A stretch of DNA of 35,984 nt, taken from contig NZ_CAMQSF010000037.1 of NCBI RefSeq assembly GCF_947036865.1, positions 1 to 35,984 of the forward strand. Reading direction: 5' to 3'. The DNA comes from an uncultured Caulobacter sp. GTDB lineage: Bacteria > Pseudomonadota > Alphaproteobacteria > Caulobacterales > Caulobacteraceae. A program made the position numbers and the translations under genes. A model generated the notes under the pieces. That model worked only from the letters and a program-made list of their open reading frames with translations. It was not told the origin of the DNA and searched no databases. Shown here piece by piece: positions 31,168-35,984 of this stretch (its first letter is position 1; each line of letters starts with the position of its first letter).

Positions 31168-31205
31168 ATGACAAGTGTCAACGCGGGAACGTTGACACTT
31201 GTCAT
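31168..31205 (-). promoter_or_regulatory. BlaI-type operator: perfect 16-bp inverted repeat
   Basis: ATGACAAGTGTCAACG at 31168-31183 is exactly mirrored at 31190-31205 around a 6-bp centre. Each arm is itself a near-dyad TGACA-AG-TGTCA, matching the TGACA/TGTCA half-sites of BlaI-family repressors. It lies directly before the repressor gene, so two dimers could bind the autoregulated promoter. Confidence 0.88.
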
Positions 31206-31242
31206 CGGCGGCGTCAAGGACGCTTCCGTCACGCAACGCGCA

Positions 31243-31275
31243 AACAAAAACGTCCCCCGCGTGCGCGAGGGGCGT
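31243..31275 (-). terminator. Terminator of cdnL
   Basis: On the minus strand a GC-rich imperfect stem (ACGCCCCTCGC with GCGGGGGACGT) is followed by TTTTTGTTTG. It lies 30 bp past the cdnL stop. Confidence 0.82.
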
Positions 31276-31304
31276 TCTTAAGATCTGAAGCGGAAAGACC
31301 CGCC

Positions 31305-31808
31305 TTAGGCGGCCTTGACCAGCGACTTGGTCAGGATGCCGATGGCGGCTTCGCGGTCGATGCGCTCGATGGCGGCGACTTCGCGGGCCATGCGGTCCAG
31401 GGCCGATTCATACAGCTGGCGTTCCGAATAGGACTGTTCCGGCTGGTTCTCGGCGCGGTGCAGGTCGCGGACCACCTCGGCGATCGAGATCAGGTCGCCC
31501 GAATTGATCTTGGCTTCGTATTCCTGGGCGCGGCGCGACCACATGGTGCGCTTCACGCGGGCGCGGCCCTTCAGCGTGGTCAGGGCCTGGGAGACGGTGC
31601 CGCCCTCGGCCAGCGGACGCAGACCGGCCGTCTTGGCCTTCTTGGTCGGGACGCGGAGGGTCATTTTCTCGTGGTCGAAGGTGATGACGTAGACTTCGAG
31701 CGACATGCCGGCCACTTCCTGGGTCTCGATCGCCTGAATGCTGCCCACGCCGTGGGCGGGATAAACGACGTGATCGCCGACCGAGAATTCCAGACCGCTC
31801 TTGCTCAT
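31305..31808 (-). CDS. cdnL: CarD-family RNA polymerase-binding regulator CdnL
   Basis: The protein has 167 residues. The N-terminal CarD/TRCF-type RNA polymerase-interacting domain starts FSVGDHVVYPAHGVGSIQAIE and includes EVYVITFDHEKMTLRVPTKKA. The C-terminal helical domain (RAQEYEAKINSGDLISIAEVVRDLHR, then SYSERQLYESALDRMAREVAAI) contacts promoter DNA upstream of the -10. CdnL stabilises open complexes at rRNA and other housekeeping promoters. ATG at 31808 was chosen (GAGGA upstream); the longer frame to 31862 lacks family support. It is monocistronic by its own terminator, downstream of fdxA on the same strand. Confidence 0.93.
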   Translation of the reverse strand: MSKSGLEFSVGDHVVYPAHGVGSIQAIETQEVAGMSLEVYVITFDHEKMTLRVPTKKAKTAGLRPLAEGGTVSQALTTLKGRARVKRTMWSRRAQEYEAKINSGDLISIAEVVRDLHRAENQPEQSYSERQLYESALDRMAREVAAIERIDREAAIGILTKSLVKAA

Positions 31809-32160
31809 GTTCGTCCTCATCAATGCGGGTCCGCCGGACCCGAACACCGTCTTAACTTCCAAGCCAAAGGCGACAGGTTCCCGCTCCGCGGAATACTGGG
31901 CGCGGGGCCAAGCCTGTCAGGATTTGGAATAGACCTCTAAGACACCCTTCGCCTTCGATCGGGCGAGCCGGCTGGGATTGGCTTCTCGAACCGGCTTCTT
32001 CGACAAGACGGACAACCGCGAATAGCCGCAGCTGTCACGTCGGCGACGACATTAGCATAAAATTCAGCCCTATGAAAGGGTTGGGTCCAGACAAGCGGGC
32101 GCGCGCCGCCCAGCTTTCGCCTGGCGGTCGTGGTTCAGGGCCCGAAAATCGCGGTCGGGA
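31809..32160. other. Region between fdxA and cdnL
   Basis: About 350 bp without a credible gene. It should contain the cdnL promoter and a long leader. Locally AT-rich DNA occurs at about 32051-32080 (CATTAGCATAAAATTCAGCC). No riboswitch or clear fdxA terminator was recognised. Confidence 0.4.
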
Positions 32161-32502
32161 TCAGGAACCCTTGCCGGGCTTTTCGCTGAAATACTTCTCG
32201 TACTTGCCGGTCTCGCGCTCGAACGCCTCGCGGTCGGCGGGCGGTTCGCCCTTGACCGTGATGTTCGGCCAGACCTTGGCGTAGTCGGCGTTGATCTTCA
32301 GCCACTTGCCGTCGGCCTCGTCCTCGGTGTCCGGCTTGATGGCGTCGACCGGGCACTCGGGCTCGCAGACGCCGCAGTCGATGCATTCGTCGGGATTGAT
32401 GACGAGGAAGTTCTCGCCTTCGTAGAAGCAGTCGACCGGACAAACCTCCACGCAGTCCATGAACTTGCAGCGAACGCAGGCGTCGGTGACGATGTAGGTC
32501 AT
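32161..32502 (-). CDS. fdxA: 7Fe ferredoxin FdxA
   Basis: The protein has 113 residues. The two cluster motifs are intact: [17 protein letters not shown] near the start (Cys9, Cys17 and Cys21, with extra Cys12 and Cys25) and [12 protein letters not shown] (Cys40, 43, 46, 50). Together they bind one [3Fe-4S] and one [4Fe-4S] cluster as in Azotobacter ferredoxin I. A roughly 50-residue C-terminal tail ends [12 protein letters not shown]. It is a low-potential electron carrier, often essential in alphaproteobacteria. ATG at 32502 was chosen ([12 protein letters not shown]); the frame upstream is open but does not match the family. Confidence 0.95.
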   Translation of the reverse strand: MTYIVTDACVRCKFMDCVEVCPVDCFYEGENFLVINPDECIDCGVCEPECPVDAIKPDTEDEADGKWLKINADYAKVWPNITVKGEPPADREAFERETGKYEKYFSEKPGKGS

Positions 32503-32767
32503 CGAAAACTCGGATGTGGTCGGACGGGTGTCGGCGCGGGCGTTTTCGAAGTCCAGCGGCGGCTTGTCAATGCGGCTTGGCGGCCTAAGGGGCCAGGAAA
32601 TCTCAAGGCGGACCCAGCGATCCGGCCCGCGCGACCGCGCTGGGCCGCGCCGCGTCGGGTCGTGCCGCGACGACGCGCGAACGGGGCGCAAACCATTTCT
32701 TATTGAACGAACCTGAGTATGCGGCCCGGGAAACGCCCAATAAAAACAATGTCGGGAAGCCGACTTC

Positions 32768-34864
32768 ATGATGAGTGACCTCTTGGCTGTCCAAAACACC
32801 GCCGATGTCGACGGCGGCCGCCGCGGCATGACCAAGGCGCGCGCCCGGGCCTTTGGCGCGTTCGTTCGAGAGATTCCGTTCGCCGCCGCCTTGCTGGACC
32901 GCGATCTGGCGCTGGTGGCGGTCAGTCGGGAGTGGACCCGGCAGGGCCTGGCGCCGGACCTGAGCCTGGGCGACGACGCGGCGGCGGGCGGGCTGGTGGG
33001 ACCCGAGGACGTCGGGGCCCTGTTCGCCTGCGCCGAGGCGGGCGTGGCCTTCTCGCGCTACGTCCCCACGATCGACGCCTCGGGCGCCCAGCACGTCTGG
33101 CGCACCGAGTTCAGCGCCTGCCGCGACGAGCTCGACGGCGGCCAGGAGCCCTATGCGGTGATGGTCACCGCGCGCGACGTGACCGGCTATGCCGAGGGCG
33201 TGCTGCGCGCCGAGCGCGACAAGCAGCGCCTGACCATGGCGCTGGAGCTCGATAACCTGCTGGTTCGCGAATACGACCTGCGGACCCACGAGATGTATTT
33301 CTCGGGCCACGCGCCCGAGCTGCAGAGGCTGTGCACCTTCAAGGACGATCCCTTGGAGATCGTGCATCCCGACGACCGCCAGCGCTGCGCGGACCTGGTC
33401 GCCACGCGCAAGCTGGGCGAGGCGCGGGTGTTCGAGTTCAAGCTGAACCGCGACGACGGGGTCGAGACCTGGGTCCGTTCGGTGGGCAAGATCTTCGTCG
33501 GCGCGGACGGCAAGCCCGAGAAGCTGGTCAACCTGTTCAAGGACATCACCGACCGCCGGCGGCAGACCGAGGCGATCGAGACCCTGGCGTTCAAGGATTC
33601 GCTGACCGGCCTGCCCAACCGCGCGCTGTTCCAGCACCGCTTCCAGGAAGCGGTGACGGCGTCCGAGACCCTGGGCGAGATGTTCGGCCTGATCATGATC
33701 GACGTCGATCATTTCAAGGACATCAACGACACCCTGGGCCACGACGCCGGCGACGCGTTGCTCAAGCGCCTGGCCGGCATGCTCCAGCACGCCTTCCGCG
33801 CCGGCGACACGGTCGCGAGGCTGGGCGGCGACGAGTTCGCGGTGATCCTGCGCGGCCTGCGCGGCGAGGCCGACATGACCCGGCCGATCATCAAGCTGCA
33901 GGACCTGCTGCGCCGCCCCATCGAGCACGGCGGCCGCAGCTTCACCGCCAGCGCCAGCATAGGCGCGGCCCTGCACGGCGACCCCGACGCCGATCCGGCC
34001 CACATGATCAAGAACGCCGACATCGCGCTCTATCGGGCCAAGGCCGCCGGTCGCAACCGCAGCGTCGTGTTCGAGCCGTCGATGCGGTCGGAGGTCGAGC
34101 GGCGGCTGGAACTGCTGCGCGACGTGCGCGTGGCCCTGGACGACAACGAGTTCACCCTGTTCTACCAGCCGGTGGTCGACATCCGCGAGAACCGGGTGGC
34201 GGGCTTCGAGGCGCTGATGCGCTGGGTGCATCCGGAGCAGGGGGTGCTGACGCCGGCGCGCTTCATGCCGGCCTTCGAGGACCAGGACCTGTCGCTGAAG
34301 CTGGGCGACGTCGCCTTCGAGGCCGCGCTTGCGCAGATGCGGGCTTGGCTCGATCAGGGCGTCGAGTTCGGCCGCGTGGCGGTCAATATCAGCTCGGCCC
34401 AGTTCCGCTCCGGACGACTGGCCGAGGAGATCCAGGAGCGCCTGGCCCGCTGGAACGTGCCGTGCGAGCGCCTGACCATCGAGGTCACCGAGAACGTCTA
34501 TATGGGCTGGGGCTCGGACCTGGTCAGCGAGACGGTCCGCCGCCTGCACGAGGCCGGCGTGATGATCGCGCTCGACGACTTCGGCACGGGCTATGCCAGC
34601 CTGGCCAACCTGCGCCAGTTCCCTATCGACCGGCTGAAGATCGACAAGTCCTTCGTCCAGAACGCCGAGGACGAGGCGATCGTGAAGGCGGTCATCACCC
34701 TGGGCTCGTCGATGGGCATGAAGGTCGTGGCCGAGGGCGTCGAGGACGCCGCCCAGCTGAAGGCGCTCGAGCACTATGGCTGCGACCAGGTGCAGGGCTA
34801 TCACTTCGGCCGCCCGATGCCGGCGAACGAGGTGGCGGAGTTTTTGAAGGGGTTTGGCGGCTGA
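32768..34864 (+). CDS. PAS-GGDEF-EAL cyclic-di-GMP enzyme
   Basis: The protein has 698 residues. The N-terminal part (to about 270) holds two PAS-like regions; the second ends in the typical [20 protein letters not shown] diguanylate cyclase domain follows with [20 protein letters not shown] and an intact GGDEF (353-357); RAGD at 344-347 is a correctly placed product-inhibition I-site. The phosphodiesterase domain has EAL (481-483), [35 protein letters not shown] and QGYHFGRP, all intact, so both activities are possible. No membrane helix was seen, so it is probably a cytosolic sensor. Two adjacent ATGs (32768 and 32771) are possible starts. It lies on the opposite strand from fdxA and the S4 gene. 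Confidence 0.95.
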   Translation: MMSDLLAVQNTADVDGGRRGMTKARARAFGAFVREIPFAAALLDRDLALVAVSREWTRQGLAPDLSLGDDAAAGGLVGPEDVGALFACAEAGVAFSRYVPTIDASGAQHVWRTEFSACRDELDGGQEPYAVMVTARDVTGYAEGVLRAERDKQRLTMALELDNLLVREYDLRTHEMYFSGHAPELQRLCTFKDDPLEIVHPDDRQRCADLVATRKLGEARVFEFKLNRDDGVETWVRSVGKIFVGADGKPEKLVNLFKDITDRRRQTEAIETLAFKDSLTGLPNRALFQHRFQEAVTASETLGEMFGLIMIDVDHFKDINDTLGHDAGDALLKRLAGMLQHAFRAGDTVARLGGDEFAVILRGLRGEADMTRPIIKLQDLLRRPIEHGGRSFTASASIGAALHGDPDADPAHMIKNADIALYRAKAAGRNRSVVFEPSMRSEVERRLELLRDVRVALDDNEFTLFYQPVVDIRENRVAGFEALMRWVHPEQGVLTPARFMPAFEDQDLSLKLGDVAFEAALAQMRAWLDQGVEFGRVAVNISSAQFRSGRLAEEIQERLARWNVPCERLTIEVTENVYMGWGSDLVSETVRRLHEAGVMIALDDFGTGYASLANLRQFPIDRLKIDKSFVQNAEDEAIVKAVITLGSSMGMKVVAEGVEDAAQLKALEHYGCDQVQGYHFGRPMPANEVAEFLKGFGG

Positions 34865-34866
34865 AG

Positions 34867-34891
34867 CCCTTCCCCCATCAAGGGGGAAGGG
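34867..34891. terminator. Hairpin between convergent GGDEF-EAL and S4 genes
   Basis: CCCTTCCCCC at 34867-34876 pairs perfectly with GGGGGAAGGG at 34882-34891 across a 5-bp loop, 2 bp after the GGDEF-EAL stop. It has no T-tract, but the position suits a two-way transcription barrier. It resembles the CCTTCTC-type hairpins at 11298 and 11537. Confidence 0.55.
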
Positions 34892-34897
34892 AGTGGT

Positions 34898-35191
34898 CTA
34901 GCCCTCCACCGCCTCGTACAGCCCCCGCGCCTCGGTCGCCGGCCCGCGGCGTTCGCCGCAGTCCAGGATCCGGATCGAGACGACCCGGCCCGCCAGGGCG
35001 AACACCAGCACGTCGCCGGGCTTCACCGTCCGGGAAGGCTTGTCGATCCGGCTCTCGGCGCCGGCGCGGGTCAGGCGGATGCGGCCCTCGTCGACGAACT
35101 TGGCCGCCAGGGACCGGGTCTTGAAGAAGCGCGCCCGCCACAGCCAGACGTCGGCCCGGGCGCCGTCGTTCGGGGACGTGGCGTCGCTCAC
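34898..35191 (-). CDS. S4-domain RNA-binding protein (Hsp15-like)
   Basis: The protein has 97 residues: an S4 domain beginning RADVWLWRARFFKTRSLAAKFVDEGRIRL and continuing RTVKPGDVLVFALAGRVVSIRILDCG. Hsp15-type proteins bind stalled 50S subunits carrying nascent chains; the family role is RNA or ribosome binding. The GTG start at 35191 overlaps the helicase stop (GTGA), which indicates translational coupling; the upstream part of the frame is a shadow of the helicase gene. It is convergent with the GGDEF-EAL gene. Confidence 0.9.
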   Translation of the reverse strand: MSDATSPNDGARADVWLWRARFFKTRSLAAKFVDEGRIRLTRAGAESRIDKPSRTVKPGDVLVFALAGRVVSIRILDCGERRGPATEARGLYEAVEG

Positions 35192-35984
35192 GACGCGGCC
35201 TGACGCGGCGCGGCCGGCTTGCGGCGGCGCGGACGCTTGCGACGCGCGGGCGGCGGCGGTTCGGTCAGCTTGGCCAGGGCCGCGAAGGGCGAGTCCGGCC
35301 GCGCCTTGACCGGCTTCTGCTCCAGCTTGGCCGCGCCGCGCCGCTTCCACACGATCGGCTGGTCCGGCTTGGCGCGGATGGCCGGCGTGTAGTCCAGAGC
35401 GCGCAGGATCGCCGCGCCCTGCTTGGCGGTCCAGCCCAGGCTCGCCAGGGCCGCGTCGGTCAGCACGACGCCGCCTTGCTGCTGGGCGTCGCGGAGCAGG
35501 CCGTCCAGCGTCTCCAGCGCCTCGACCGGAACGCTGAACCCCGCCACGGCGCGCAGGCCGCTGGCCGACAACTCGCGAGCGCTGGGCTCGGGCGAGGGCA
35601 GGGGCTCCAGGGTCGAAAGCGCGCCGCGCCAGCCGGTCGGGTTCAGCGCCCGGGCGCAGGCCACGGCCTCGGCCCGGATCACGCCGGGGCAGTAGAGGCT
35701 GAAGGCGCCGATCCGCACGCCCAGGCTCTTCAGCGCCCGGCGCTCGGCCTGGCTGAGGGCCTTCAGTTCCGGGTCGACCGGGCGCTTGTCCAACACGCCG
35801 CCAGCCTCCAAGAGGCGGTGGGCGACGCCGCGCGGCAGGCCGCGCAGCTCGCCGCCGGCCAGGGCGCGCTCCAGTTTGCGCAGCGGGGCCAGGCGCCTGT
35901 CGACCTCGGCGGCCAGGAAGGCGTCCAGACGGCGTTCGGCCCGCTCGCGGGCGGCGGCGGGGCCCAGCTCGCCCAGCAGGCGGG
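35188..35984 (-). CDS. DEAD/DEAH-type helicase, C-terminal part (5' end outside window)
   Basis: The frame is open to the window edge; only the last 265 or so codons are present. They show the C-terminal features of alphaproteobacterial SUV3-like helicases: RLAPLRKLERALAGGELRGL, PRGVAHRLLEAGG, LSQAERRALKSLGVRIGAFSLY, and a long region ending in a very basic tail (RRKRPRRRKPAAPRQ). The motor motifs lie upstream, outside. The tail probably binds RNA. It is followed with a 4-bp overlap by the S4 gene; the pair plausibly acts in RNA or ribosome processing. The apparent start at 35811 is internal. Confidence 0.85.
   Translation of the reverse strand, partial: RLLGELGPAAARERAERRLDAFLAAEVDRRLAPLRKLERALAGGELRGLPRGVAHRLLEAGGVLDKRPVDPELKALSQAERRALKSLGVRIGAFSLYCPGVIRAEAVACARALNPTGWRGALSTLEPLPSPEPSARELSASGLRAVAGFSVPVEALETLDGLLRDAQQQGGVVLTDAALASLGWTAKQGAAILRALDYTPAIRAKPDQPIVWKRRGAAKLEQKPVKARPDSPFAALAKLTEPPPPARRKRPRRRKPAAPRQAAS

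Noticed and set aside
29563..31205. Beta-lactam resistance operon
   Set aside because: Only the BlaI/M56 regulators are present; no beta-lactamase or PBP gene, and the sensor domain is TonB-like.
32603..34804. 733-codon minus-strand ORF across the GGDEF-EAL gene
   Set aside because: Antisense shadow; the plus strand has all GGDEF and EAL motifs.

Overview
The window looks like chromosomal DNA of a Caulobacter-like alphaproteobacterium. This is inferred from the very high GC content, the many TonB-dependent receptors, a CarD/CdnL regulator beside a 7Fe ferredoxin, GANTC (CcrM-type) sites upstream of both ribonucleotide reductase genes, and protein sequences of Caulobacterales flavour. Species was not determined. 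Most of the DNA is ordinary core chromosome. One stretch (about 20.9-23.9 kb) beside a tRNA gene has lower GC and looks acquired.

Layout. 1-4.3 kb: the 3' end of an OmpA-domain protein with a long poly-proline linker, nrdA with tandem NrdR-like boxes, an exported LpxR/DUF2219-like protein and a small zinc-ribbon protein. 4.3-11.3 kb: an M20 peptidase, patatin phospholipase, HlyIII-family protein, TauE/SafE permease, glutathione transferase, CPBP protease and a membrane-bound AraC regulator. 11.3-11.7 kb: a nested set of palindromic repeats. 11.7-14.2 kb: a small orphan ORF, a second glutathione transferase, nrdB (10 kb from nrdA, also with NrdR-like boxes) and a small cytochrome c. 14.5-20.7 kb: a tightly coupled five-gene surface-polysaccharide operon consisting of ABC permease, ATPase, a WbsX-RgpF fusion and two GT61-like enzymes.

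20.87-23.9 kb: tRNA-Arg(CCU) followed 53 bp later by a copy of its 3' end, then a TonB receptor divergent from a tiny gene for a 68-residue, four-cysteine peptide with a double-glycine-like leader. This receptor-peptide pair is the best candidate here for an undescribed system. 24.1-31.9 kb: a ZnuD-like TonB receptor with a Zur-like operator, an HxlR regulator divergent from SnoaL-like and tautomerase genes, a DUF6491 protein, nhaA with a small membrane protein, a BlaI/M56 regulatory pair with a perfect operator palindrome, and cdnL. 32.1-36 kb: fdxA, a GGDEF-EAL protein on the opposite strand, an S4 RNA-binding protein and the C-terminal part of a helicase.

How genes work together. NrdA and NrdB form one class I ribonucleotide reductase, and the shared box architecture suggests common control by NrdR. 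The polysaccharide operon would build and export a glycan through an ABC route. The BlaI/M56 pair should be autoregulated. Helicase, S4, fdxA and cdnL form a string that I recall as conserved in alphaproteobacteria, here split by the c-di-GMP enzyme gene.
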